Source: Pseudomonas protegens
GTDB lineage: Bacteria > Pseudomonadota > Gammaproteobacteria > Pseudomonadales > Pseudomonadaceae
Direction: 5' to 3'
DNA: 64,000 nucleotides
Assembly: GCF_003363755.1 (NCBI RefSeq)
Contig: NZ_CP031396.1
Span: 620,001-684,000 of the forward strand
Shown: piece after piece, positions 56,915-64,000 of the stretch
How positions within the stretch are numbered: the first letter of the stretch is position 1
Layout: each line of letters starts with the position of its first letter
The notes under the pieces: generated by a model
Told to the model about the DNA's origin: nothing
Databases searched by the model: none
What the model saw: only the letters and a program-made list of their open reading frames with translations
Translations under genes and position numbers: made by a program

Positions 56915-57403
56915 ATGAGCCACTCACCCCCTGCTGTTCTACACCTGCTGTGCGGCAAGATCGCCTCGGGTAAATCCACACTGGCCAAGCGACTGGCCCA
57001 AGCTCCCGACAGCGTGTTGATCTGTGAGGACCAATGGCTGGCGCAGTTGTATCCGGGCCTTATTCATTCAGTTGCTGACTATGCGCTGCATGCCCAGCGC
57101 CTGAAAAACGCGCTGGAGCCTTTGCTGATCAGTCTGTTGCGTGGTGGCAACAATGTCGTACTGGACTTCCCCGCCAATACTTTGGCCCAACGCGCCTGGT
57201 TGCTAGCCTTGGCAGATCAAGCACAGGTCGAGCATCGACTGCACCTGTTGAATGTCGATGAGGATGTCTGCCTGAGAAGACTGCGGGAACGTAACAGCCA
57301 GGGAGATCACCCCTTTAGTACCAGCAAGGAACAATTCGAGCTGATCTGCCGTTACTTCGAGCTTCCACAGACTGAAGAAGGACTGCACATCCTGGAGCAT
57401 TGA
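56915..57403 (+). CDS. P-loop kinase (zeta-toxin/AAA-like ATP-binding protein)
   Basis: 162 aa. Walker A is G14-KIASG-K20-ST, followed by the kinase pattern VLICEDQWLAQLYPG (Asp as possible base) and NNVVLDFPANTLAQRAWLLA (Walker B-like strand), and an Arg-rich lid LRRLRERNSQGDHPF. It probably phosphorylates a small molecule; similarity to zeta-type toxins is limited to the fold, and no antitoxin gene is adjacent. AGGAGACAAAC precedes the ATG. Confidence 0.82.
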   Translation: MSHSPPAVLHLLCGKIASGKSTLAKRLAQAPDSVLICEDQWLAQLYPGLIHSVADYALHAQRLKNALEPLLISLLRGGNNVVLDFPANTLAQRAWLLALADQAQVEHRLHLLNVDEDVCLRRLRERNSQGDHPFSTSKEQFELICRYFELPQTEEGLHILEH

Positions 57404-57495
57404 ATTGCGGGATTGTCGCCCGTAATGCCGGGCCGGCTTCTGAAGCTTGCGTAGGAAGGGTGCGTCGAGAAAGGCGGCGGAGACAAATTTCAGGC

Positions 57496-57562
57496 AAAAA
57501 AAAGCCCAAGTAGCTGATGGACACTTGGGGCTAAAAATGCATAAACCGTGGTAGGTGAACGC
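57496..57562 (-). ncRNA. Candidate small RNA, about 67 nt
   Basis: On the minus strand: -35 TTGTTA (57598-57593), 18-bp spacer, -10 TACTAT (57574-57569), then a transcript starting near 57562 and ending in the stem AGCCCCAAGT / ACTTGGGCT with eight T (57503-57496). No open reading frame with a ribosome site lies inside. The promoter and terminator are both good, so a free-standing sRNA is likely. Not assigned to a known family. Confidence 0.6.
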
Positions 57563-57598
57563 GGAGCTATAGTAACGGAACAGTACATTCTGTAACAA

Positions 57599-57977
57599 GA
57601 TATTTTGAAGAAAAAAACGCAAATAAAATCACCTAAGTCATTAAATATCCACACTTTTTTTGAGTACTTTAGTTTCATGTCACACCTTCTCGCACCTTTT
57701 TAGGCACCAAGATGATGCGCCTGAATTGCCCATCACCGCAGTGCGAGAGTCCGTCCACCGTTAAACGAAAATGCGCTGAAAATTCACAGAATCGCAACAG
57801 ACAGACAACGTTGCTCACCTTAAATTGCCGGCACTTGCCTGAATGGAATGTGTGGGTATGAATGACTTTCTCGACGCCCTGCCCCTGATGCTGTGCCTGT
57901 CCACCTTTGCCTGGTGTTGCTGGGGCTAGGCTTTGTACGAAAGTGATACTGCGTTGAAAACGGTTCCAGCCCTCTTC
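57599..57977. other. Gene-poor region
   Basis: Moderately AT-rich. It contains a 23-codon hydrophobic mini-frame MNDFLDALPLMLCLSTFAWC (57858-57929) with no convincing ribosome site; otherwise nothing seen. Confidence 0.35.
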
Positions 57978-58586
57978 TCACGCCGACTCGACGACTGCGG
58001 TGGCACTGAATAGTGCCTGCCCTAGCGCTCGTGCCCGTTCCAGGCAAGGCGCCACATCGCCGCTCTCCGAGTCAAACATCAGTTGCGAGGTCAGTACCCT
58101 GGCGCCGCAGTAGTCGAAGATTCCATGGTCGATCTGGGTCTGCATCGCGCCGAGATAACCATGTCGCTCATAAGTGCCAACGTCGGCCCCGGCAACGCCT
58201 ATCAGGTGCACGCTCAGTCGCCCTAGCTTCTTCTCCAGCTTGGCGTCCGCGCGAAAATCGAAGGCCCAGCCATTGGAGAACACGCGATCAATCCAGCCCT
58301 TGAGCAGCGCCGGCATGGACCACCAATAAACCGGATAGACCAGCACCAGAGCATCGGCGCGGTCGATCCGTGCCTGTTCGGCGAGCACATCGGCGGGAGG
58401 AAGCACCTGGGTACGATGCACAGCAATATCGGCAGCACCGAAGCGTGGTTCGAACCCTTCAGCCCAGAGATCGGCAATCTCGAATGAATGCCCGGAACCG
58501 CCCCCCAGCCCCTCGGCAATCTGCGCCGCAAGGCTATGGGTGAGAGACTTGGGATCATGATGGGCGACAACAATAAGTGCATGCAT
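57978..58586 (-). CDS. Flavodoxin-fold NAD(P)H oxidoreductase
   Basis: 202 aa: MHALIVVAHHDPKSLTHSLA at the FMN phosphate site and LVLVYPVYWWSMPALLKGWI, DRVFSNGWAFDF as the quinone-reductase motif. This is the MdaB/KefF/NQO-type family that reduces quinones or other electrophiles by two electrons. It is divergent from a TetR regulator with clear operator sequences in the 93-bp gap, so it is probably induced by its substrates. Confidence 0.9.
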   Translation of the reverse strand: MHALIVVAHHDPKSLTHSLAAQIAEGLGGGSGHSFEIADLWAEGFEPRFGAADIAVHRTQVLPPADVLAEQARIDRADALVLVYPVYWWSMPALLKGWIDRVFSNGWAFDFRADAKLEKKLGRLSVHLIGVAGADVGTYERHGYLGAMQTQIDHGIFDYCGARVLTSQLMFDSESGDVAPCLERARALGQALFSATAVVESA

Positions 58587-58640
58587 GGCGAGTACTCCTG
58601 CGGACGGATTGCGCTGGGGGATTGAGCTTTATATACTTTT

Positions 58641-58665
58641 AGTAAGTTACTGCCGATAAGTTACT
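58641..58665. promoter_or_regulatory. Candidate TetR operator pair
   Basis: AGTAAGTTACT (58641-58651), a perfect palindrome about a central G, and a second near-copy ATAAGTTACT (58656-58665) one and a half helical turns away. Both lie in the divergent oxidoreductase/TetR gap, adjacent to the TetR start at 58680. Confidence 0.7.
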
Positions 58666-58679
58666 TTTGGTATATAGCC

Positions 58680-59312
58680 ATGTCAAGCAGTCAGAAAACC
58701 GATTCCACTTCATCGCCGCGACGGCGCCTGTCGCGGGAGCAACGCCTGCAACAACTGATGGCCGTAGCCTGGCAGATTGTCCGTGAGCACGGCACCGAGG
58801 CGCTCACCCTGGGATATCTGGCGGAACAGGCCGGCGTCACCAAGCCGGTGGTCTACGACCATTTCGGCACTCGAGCGGTGCTCCTGGCGGCGCTGTATCA
58901 GGACTTCGACCAGCGCCAGACGCTGCTGATGGAACAGGCCCTGCAAACCAGCGAACCGACCCTTGCCGCCCGCGCGGCAGTCATTGCCACGTCCTACGTC
59001 GACTGCGTGCTACTGCAGGGCCGCGAAATCCCCGGGGTGATTGCCGCCCTGGCCAGTTCGCCGGAGCTTGAGATCATCAAGCGCGAGTACCAGGCAATAT
59101 TCCTAGAGAAATGCCGCCATGCTCTGGAACCCTTCGCTACCGGAGCCGTGATCGCAAGGGCCGGGCTGCGCGCCATGCTGGGTGCGGCCGAAGCGGTTTC
59201 CCACGCGGCGGCGCTGGGAGAAATCACTCCCGCACAAGCCCAGGAAGAACTCTGCGCCACCATCGTGGCCATGGTTGAAAGAGCACGCGCCAGCACCTCT
59301 GCAACCCAATGA
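58680..59312 (+). CDS. TetR-family transcriptional regulator
   Basis: 210 aa. After a disordered N-terminus, the HTH is at about residues 25-70 (REHGTEALTLGYLAEQAGVT, KPVVYDHFGTRAVLLAALYQ). The rest is a helical ligand-binding domain of the TetR_C type. It probably represses itself and the divergent flavodoxin-fold oxidoreductase. An HD-domain gene follows closely on the same strand. Confidence 0.92.
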   Translation: MSSSQKTDSTSSPRRRLSREQRLQQLMAVAWQIVREHGTEALTLGYLAEQAGVTKPVVYDHFGTRAVLLAALYQDFDQRQTLLMEQALQTSEPTLAARAAVIATSYVDCVLLQGREIPGVIAALASSPELEIIKREYQAIFLEKCRHALEPFATGAVIARAGLRAMLGAAEAVSHAAALGEITPAQAQEELCATIVAMVERARASTSATQ

Positions 59313-59368
59313 GCCACTGCCCGGATATCAATGACCGGCCCCAGCGCCAGTCCTGCAAAGGAAAAGCA

Positions 59369-59902
59369 ATGTTGCTGACACGATTGGAACCGCTGGATCA
59401 ATTGCTGGAACGCTATCGCCAAGAGTTGGGCAAGGACTTCACCGGCTATCGCAACCACGTGTACCGGGTCATCAACTTCTGCAACTTGCTCATCAATGCC
59501 GATGCCCAGCAGTTGCAGAAACTGGCCATAGCTGGCGCCTTCCACGACCTGGGCATCTGGACCGCCAAGACGTTCGACTACCTACCGCCATCGCTGCGCC
59601 TGGCTGAAAACCACCTGGATGAAATAGACAGGTCCGAGTGGAAAGCCGAAGTGCTGGCAATGATCGAACAGCACCACAAGATCACCGCCGCCCCACCCCC
59701 AGGCAGCCTGGTGGAACGTTTTCGCCGAGCCGACTGGATAGATGTGTCGCTGGGAATGTTGAATTTCGGCCTCTCGCGAGACGATCGCCGCCGGGTATTT
59801 TCAGCCTTTCCTGATGCAGGCTTTCATCTGCGCCTGGTTCAGCTGTCTTTCAAGCAACTGCTGATCCGCCCCTGGAAACCTTTGCCCATGCTGCGCCTCT
59901 GA
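59369..59902 (+). CDS. HD-domain protein
   Basis: 177 aa from the ATG after AAAGGAAAAGC; an in-frame ATG at 59309 overlapping the tetR stop is also possible. Metal ligands: His in YRNHVYRVINF, HD in GAFHDLGIW, and His pair in IEQHHKIT. The divalent-metal site predicts phosphohydrolase activity on an unknown nucleotide or small phosphate. It follows tetR, with which it may be co-transcribed. Confidence 0.82.
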   Translation: MLLTRLEPLDQLLERYRQELGKDFTGYRNHVYRVINFCNLLINADAQQLQKLAIAGAFHDLGIWTAKTFDYLPPSLRLAENHLDEIDRSEWKAEVLAMIEQHHKITAAPPPGSLVERFRRADWIDVSLGMLNFGLSRDDRRRVFSAFPDAGFHLRLVQLSFKQLLIRPWKPLPMLRL

Positions 59903-60007
59903 TCCTCCGGCTATCCGGCCCGCGGCTAAAGGCTGGAGCGCGTAAACTGCATCCATTACTGGCAATACCGGCCGCGAATCAAGCGGCTGCAACCACCGAG
60001 AACAGCT

Positions 60008-60721
60008 ATGTCGCCCCCCCCTAAGACCCTGCCGCCCCTGAGCGCTGAGGCTGAAACACAGCCGCTACCCCCGGACACCGTTGGACTCAACGCCGATGCC
60101 AACCCAGTGCTTTCGGTATTCGACTTCGACGGAACCCTCACTCGCCACGACAGTTTTGTGCCCTTTCTGAAGTTTGCCTTCGGGCAACGCGGGTTCAACC
60201 AACGGATACTCAAGCTGGCGCTACCCAGTCTGGGTTACCTGACTCGTCGCGTTGACCGCGACCGACTCAAGGCGCAATTGATCAGCACCTTTCTCAAGGG
60301 CATCGAGGCGGCGTGGCTCCAGCAACAGGCCGAAGCCTTCTGCCTGAAATCCTGGACCCGACTGATGCGCCCGAGTGGGCTGCAAGCCGTAGCCGGGGAA
60401 CTGCGTTCCGGAGCGCTGGTGACCCTGTGCTCGGCGTCGCCGGCCCTGGTGCTGCAGCCTTTCGCCACACGCTTGGGCATCAGCCTGATCGGAACCGAAC
60501 TGGAGGTGGTCGATGGCGTGCTGACCGGCCGCATCGCCGGCCACAATTGCCGTTGCGAAAACAAGGTACTGCGCCTGGAAAGTGTCTACGGCCCATTGAA
60601 CCAATATCGACTCAGGGCCTGGGGCGATACCCGGGGTGACCGCGAACTCCTGGCGGCGGCACAGGACGCGCACTGGCGACACTTCCACCCGGCCTGGCGC
60701 CGCGGGCTTGGCGCTCGCTGA
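60008..60721 (+). CDS. HAD-IB family hydrolase
   Basis: 237 aa with an unusually Pro-rich N-terminal extension of about 33 residues. HAD motif I is D39-F-D41-G-T, motif II CSAS in LVTLCSASPALV, motif III Lys in CENKVLRL, motif IV WGDTRGDREL. The subfamily (HAD-IB, with phosphoserine phosphatase and PgpC-like lipid phosphatases) transfers phosphate from small alcohols. RFNQR-type cap LKLALPSLGYLTRRVDRDRL suggests a membrane-lipid-related substrate (weak inference). Confidence 0.85.
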   Translation: MSPPPKTLPPLSAEAETQPLPPDTVGLNADANPVLSVFDFDGTLTRHDSFVPFLKFAFGQRGFNQRILKLALPSLGYLTRRVDRDRLKAQLISTFLKGIEAAWLQQQAEAFCLKSWTRLMRPSGLQAVAGELRSGALVTLCSASPALVLQPFATRLGISLIGTELEVVDGVLTGRIAGHNCRCENKVLRLESVYGPLNQYRLRAWGDTRGDRELLAAAQDAHWRHFHPAWRRGLGAR

Positions 60722-60911
60722 CACCCGCCGCCCCCCTACACAACACCCGACCAACGGCAAACGGCCAGGAAAAAGATTCGCTATACCCAACAGCAGGCGC
60801 CCCTGCGGCCATGAGCCGGAGGGCGCCCGCGACGTCAAGCAGCCTGGAGACAAGAGCGGCCTCGCAGACCAAGGAAAAACAGCCGCCCACACAAGGAGAG
60901 GGCCTGCCACG

Positions 60912-61817
60912 ATGAAAACCAATGGCTATCTGCTGCGTACGCTGGCCGTGTTGCTCGCGACCGGCGCACCCGCCGCCCTACTTCTGAGTCACCCCACCCC
61001 TCCCTCGTACCTGACAGTTGCACCTGCATTCGATTGGCCACGCCTGGGCGCCTGGGCCAGTTGCCTGGCCGGCCTGTTCGTCTTGTTCGTCCTCGCCGGT
61101 CTGCGAATTCGCGGACGGGTACTTGGGGTGCTGATTGACGAGCGCAACCGGTATTCGCTGTCACGCCTGCAAATGACCCTGTGGACACTGCTGGTACTGG
61201 CCACTCTGTATACGGTGTACATCGGCAACATTGTCCGGGGAAACGCCACTACGGCGCTGATGGTGGACCTGGACTACAACCTGATCGCGTTGATGGGCTT
61301 CAGCCTGGCCAGCTTCGTCACAGCCCCCATGGCCTTGAACCGCAAGGCCGAGCAGCCTGCAGACACCAACGCTCTGGCAACCACCGGCCAGCAGTTGCTC
61401 GACAGCCAGAGCCTGGTCGCCCTGCCGTCAGCCAAAGGCCAGGTACTGATGAAGAGTGACCCGAAGGATGCGCGATTGGCCGACCTGATTCGCGGCGAGG
61501 ACGTGACCAACGGCGTCATCGTCGACCTGCCACGCCTGCAGATGCTGCTGATCACCATGGTGGTGGTGTTTGTCTATGGCGCCGCCGTCGGCCATAGCCT
61601 GGGCTCAGGCAGTTGGGTGCTGGAGGTGTTGCCGAAACTGCATAACACACTGCTGTTGCTGGCCCTGATCAGCCACAGCGGCTACGTGGTAGGCAAATTG
61701 ATCCCCAGTAACCTCAATCCTTCCGTCCTTCTCCCGGGACCCACCGTCCAGAGCGAGCCGCCCGGCAGCGCAGCCGCTCCACGGAGCCAGCCCCAAACCG
61801 GACTCACTCCACCATAG
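60912..61817 (+). CDS. Uncharacterised inner-membrane protein, 301 aa
   Basis: About six membrane segments (near residues 10-28, 46-66, 82-104, 116-138, 214-236, 246-268), with a cytoplasmic or periplasmic domain around 150-205 and a Pro-rich tail. The segment IDERNRYSLSRLQMTLWTLL is conspicuous before TM3. No signal peptide beyond TM1. I do not recognise a family. The ribosome site AAGGAGAG is about 14 bases upstream. Convergent with the HxlR gene. Confidence 0.7.
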   Translation: MKTNGYLLRTLAVLLATGAPAALLLSHPTPPSYLTVAPAFDWPRLGAWASCLAGLFVLFVLAGLRIRGRVLGVLIDERNRYSLSRLQMTLWTLLVLATLYTVYIGNIVRGNATTALMVDLDYNLIALMGFSLASFVTAPMALNRKAEQPADTNALATTGQQLLDSQSLVALPSAKGQVLMKSDPKDARLADLIRGEDVTNGVIVDLPRLQMLLITMVVVFVYGAAVGHSLGSGSWVLEVLPKLHNTLLLLALISHSGYVVGKLIPSNLNPSVLLPGPTVQSEPPGSAAAPRSQPQTGLTPP

Positions 61818-62289
61818 CCATCAGTCGCTGACGCATGCCGACGCTGGCAGCAGGTCCCGCCTGTACCGTGCACGCCTGCAACGGCACCAGATGACCATCG
61901 GCAACATCCACCATCACTGGCTGCACAGGTCGTCCGCTCTCACGCTCGACCAGTTGCACGCTTTCGCCCTCGGGCGCGTAGTGGCGATTGCCCCAAGCTA
62001 CAAAGGCCATGAGTACGACACGGAAATCCTCGCCCTTGGCTGTAGGCACATATTGATAGCGCAAGGGGCGCTCGCTGTAGGCCTGGCGCTCCAACAGCCC
62101 CGCCTCCACCAGTGAGTTCAAGCGTCGGGTCAGCATGTTCGGGGCGATCTCCAGGCTGCGGGAGAATTCGTCGAAGCGCCTCAGGCCATGCAGCGCGTCG
62201 CGCATGATCAAGATGCTCCACCATTCGCCGACCCGCTCCAGGCTGCGGGCAATGGGACATTCAGCGTCGATCAGACTTTTTCGTTGCAT
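61804..62289 (-). CDS. HxlR-family transcriptional regulator
   Basis: 161 aa. The winged HTH follows the HxlR pattern: CPIARSLERVGEWWSILIMR with the conserved N-terminal Cys, then GLRRFDEFSRSLEIAPNMLT and RRLNSLVEAGLLERQAYSER. The C-terminal extension of about 50 residues (from YAPEGESVQLVERES) is longer than minimal HxlR proteins. The conserved Cys makes redox or electrophile sensing possible. It is divergent from fabF with an inverted repeat between, implying control of it. Confidence 0.9.
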   Translation of the reverse strand: MQRKSLIDAECPIARSLERVGEWWSILIMRDALHGLRRFDEFSRSLEIAPNMLTRRLNSLVEAGLLERQAYSERPLRYQYVPTAKGEDFRVVLMAFVAWGNRHYAPEGESVQLVERESGRPVQPVMVDVADGHLVPLQACTVQAGPAASVGMRQRLMAMVE

Positions 62290-62333
62290 GGCTGGCTCCT
62301 GCGATGCACCTCAGTATTTGTGGATTCGGATGT

Positions 62334-62352
62334 TACTTTCATGATGATAGTA
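62334..62352. promoter_or_regulatory. Candidate HxlR operator
   Basis: TACTTTCAT-G-ATGATAGTA, 8 of 9 pairs symmetrical, in the divergent HxlR/fabF gap. HxlR-type proteins typically bind such TACT...AGTA dyads. Confidence 0.65.
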
Positions 62353-62404
62353 TCGTCCACGTTTCGTTGTTCCCCACGCAAACCAACTAAGGAGCAGGAC
62401 CCGC

Positions 62405-63673
62405 ATGAGTAAACGCATCGTAGTCACCGGTATGGGCGCAATCACTCCACTGGGTTGTGGGGTCGAGCAGGTCTGGCAGCGCCTGCTGGCGGGACAATCC
62501 GGAATCCGTCAATTGCCGCAAGAGTTTATCCAGGATCTGCCCACCACCATTGGCGGCCAGGTGCCCGACGTGCTCGAGGATCCCCAGGCCGGCTTCGACC
62601 CGGATCGGCTGCTGGCCCCCAAGGAACAGCGCAAGATGGACCGTTTCATCCTCTTCGCCCTGGCGGCGGCCGAAGAAGCCCTGGCCCAGGCCAACTGGAA
62701 ACCCGATAGTCCCCAGGCCCAGGAACGTACAGCCACCATCATTGCCTCTGGTGTAGGCGGCTTCCCGGCCATCGCCGATGCCGTGCGAACCACCGACAGC
62801 AAGGGCCCGCGGCGCCTGTCGCCGTTCACCATTCCGTCATTCCTGAGCAACATGGCGGCAGGTCACGTTTCGATCCGCCACGGCCTCAAGGGACCATTGG
62901 GAGCGCCAGTCACTGCCTGTGCTGCCGGAGTCCAGGCCATTGGCGACGCCGCGCGAATGATCCGCGCCGGTGAAATCGACATCGCCGTCTGTGGTGGAGC
63001 TGAGGCGGCGATCCATCGGGTCAGCCTGGGAGGCTTCGCCGCAGCCCGCGCGCTGTCCAGCGAGTACAACGACACCCCGGAACGGGCTTCACGCCCCTTC
63101 GATCAGGCACGGGATGGCTTTGTCATGGGTGAAGGCGCCGGACTGCTGGTCATCGAAGAGCTGGAACATGCCCTGGCTCGGGGCGCACAGCCCATCGCGG
63201 AGCTGGTGGGCTATGGCACCAGCGCCGACGCCTACCACATGACCGCGGGGCCGGAAGATGGCGACGGCGCCCGGCGTGCCATGCAGCAAGCCTTGCGCCA
63301 GGCCGGTGTGCAAGCCTCTCAGGTCCAGCACCTGAATGCCCATGCCACCTCCACGCCAGTGGGCGACAAGGGCGAACTGGCTGCCATCAGGACTGTATTC
63401 GGCACCGGCAGCGGCCTGGCCATCAGCGCCACCAAGTCCGCCACCGGGCATCTGCTGGGTGCCGCCGGGGGCATCGAGGCGATCTTTGCCATCCTCGCCC
63501 TGCGTGACCAGATCGCGCCCGCAACCCTCAATCTGGACAACCCGGACAGCACCGCCGAGGGCCTTGACCTGGTGCGCAACCAGGCACGCAAAATGGCCAT
63601 GGAATACGCACTGTCCAATGGTTTCGGCTTTGGTGGGGTCAATGCCAGCGTGCTGTTCAAGCGCTGGCAATAA
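62405..63673 (+). CDS. fabF: Beta-ketoacyl-ACP synthase II (FabF family)
   Basis: 422 aa. The catalytic triad is intact: Cys in PVTACAAGVQAIGD, His in NAHATSTPVGD and His in KSATGHLLGAAGG. The N-terminus KRIVVTGMGAITPLGCGVEQ is typical. It condenses malonyl-ACP with acyl-ACP in fatty-acid elongation. It is not in a fab/acp cluster and lies divergent from an HxlR regulator, so it is probably a second, conditionally expressed paralogue rather than the housekeeping copy. Confidence 0.93.
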   Translation: MSKRIVVTGMGAITPLGCGVEQVWQRLLAGQSGIRQLPQEFIQDLPTTIGGQVPDVLEDPQAGFDPDRLLAPKEQRKMDRFILFALAAAEEALAQANWKPDSPQAQERTATIIASGVGGFPAIADAVRTTDSKGPRRLSPFTIPSFLSNMAAGHVSIRHGLKGPLGAPVTACAAGVQAIGDAARMIRAGEIDIAVCGGAEAAIHRVSLGGFAAARALSSEYNDTPERASRPFDQARDGFVMGEGAGLLVIEELEHALARGAQPIAELVGYGTSADAYHMTAGPEDGDGARRAMQQALRQAGVQASQVQHLNAHATSTPVGDKGELAAIRTVFGTGSGLAISATKSATGHLLGAAGGIEAIFAILALRDQIAPATLNLDNPDSTAEGLDLVRNQARKMAMEYALSNGFGFGGVNASVLFKRWQ

Positions 63674-63696
63674 CGCTTCGAGAAGACGGACTCGAT

Positions 63697-63732
63697 GTTG
63701 AGATTTCAGCCACGACAGGCTGAAACCTCAAC
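63697..63732. terminator. Long hairpin between convergent genes
   Basis: GTTGAGATTTCAGCC / GGCTGAAACCTCAAC with one mismatch in 15 pairs and a six-base loop, 24 bases after the fabF stop and 12 before the CigR-like stop. There is no long T-run; it is probably a bidirectional terminator. Confidence 0.55.
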
Positions 63733-63743
63733 AGGCCCGCCAA

Positions 63744-64000
63744 TCAGTTGAGGACGTCATTGAGCACTTCGTAGATGATCCCGCTGGCGATAGCCACCAG
63801 AATCAGGTCGGTTCCGGCCTGCCGCCATTCATAACCGTCATAGCGAGGAAGCTGCCCCAACAGCCGGTGGTCCAGCTTCTTGGCAATTCCCGGGGGCAGA
63901 GGTTTGCCCCGAGCCAGGTTTTTCTGAATGCCTGGAGGCAGCGCCGGTCCCGGGCTCCAGTAGTCACGGTGCCCACCCAATATGCCCAGGACAATGCCGC
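63744..64000 (-). CDS. CigR-like (RcnB-type) protein, C-terminal part
   Basis: The frame is open to the window edge, so the N-terminus is missing. The visible 85 residues contain LPPGIQKNLARGKPLPPGIA, then KKLDHRLLGQLP and a terminal helix DLILVAIASGIIYEVLNDVL. This is the pattern of 'anti-virulence regulator CigR family' envelope proteins. They are normally secreted or membrane-tethered proteins; function outside Salmonella is unclear. Confidence 0.75.
   Translation of the reverse strand, partial: GIVLGILGGHRDYWSPGPALPPGIQKNLARGKPLPPGIAKKLDHRLLGQLPRYDGYEWRQAGTDLILVAIASGIIYEVLNDVLN

Noticed and set aside
56915..57403. Zeta toxin of a toxin-antitoxin pair
   Set aside because: Only the P-loop kinase fold is shared; no epsilon-like antitoxin lies next to it and it has backbone codon use.
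57858..57929. 23-codon hydrophobic peptide as a type I toxin, with the adjacent sRNA as antitoxin
   Set aside because: The sRNA at 57496-57562 does not overlap the mini-frame and shows no obvious complementarity, and there is no ribosome site.

Overview
The window looks like chromosome of a fluorescent Pseudomonas (P. fluorescens/P. protegens/P. chlororaphis lineage). The backbone is GC-rich with strong third-position GC. It carries genus-typical genes (a MvaT-family silencer, hpd, galU, gorA, ahpCF, DUF1652, a CigR-like protein) and Pseudomonas-type REP repeats. Species assignment is inference; no rRNA is present.

Region by region. 1-9.5 kb: a partial glycerate kinase, a CdaR-type regulator and a divergent ACS-family permease (sugar-diacid/glycerate use); a VOC-SDR pair with a divergent LysR; an aldo/keto reductase; a RarD-like permease; an HpaR-like MarR regulator downstream of hpd (tyrosine catabolism). 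9.7-22.4 kb: an EamA exporter with divergent LysR, a CSS-EAL c-di-GMP phosphodiesterase, an H-NS-like MvaT paralogue with a TTG start, gloA, ahpF/ahpC, a chromosomal tyrosine recombinase divergent from a KfrA-like coiled-coil DNA-binding protein, gorA and galU. This block is rich in peroxide, glutathione and methylglyoxal defence. 22.9-36.7 kb: small lipoproteins, a thiosulfate dehydrogenase pair (tsdB-tsdA), an alkylation-repair group (2OG oxygenase, alkB, ada), nitronate monooxygenase, modABC behind a clear ModE-type operator, a Tat-exported beta-carbonic anhydrase and an ABC-F ATPase. 36.8-43.4 kb: small stress and envelope genes, an APH(3')-like kinase, a broken GNAT gene, an LRR-like protein, mddA, and small peptide genes absent from ordinary ORF lists.

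About 43.4-55.4 kb is an accessory region ending at a tRNA-Leu(UAA). It contains decayed prophage pieces (two integrase copies, one a remnant and one lacking its N-terminus; a tail-protein fragment; a DUF4224 gene; zinc-ribbon and other phage genes), a doubly frameshifted IS3-family element with a 3-bp target duplication, and an AT-rich two-gene cargo at 52.0-54.1 kb. The cargo encodes an outer-membrane lipoprotein overlapping a secreted six-cysteine protein. I recognise neither; it is the best candidate here for an undescribed system.

55.4-64 kb returns to backbone: a DUF1652 protein, a P-loop kinase behind a mini-ORF and terminator, a probable small RNA, a flavodoxin-type oxidoreductase divergent from a TetR regulator with visible operators, an HD protein, a HAD phosphatase, a membrane protein, an HxlR regulator divergent from a second fabF, and a partial CigR-like gene at the edge.

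All function calls come from motif and family recognition by eye; no database search was run.
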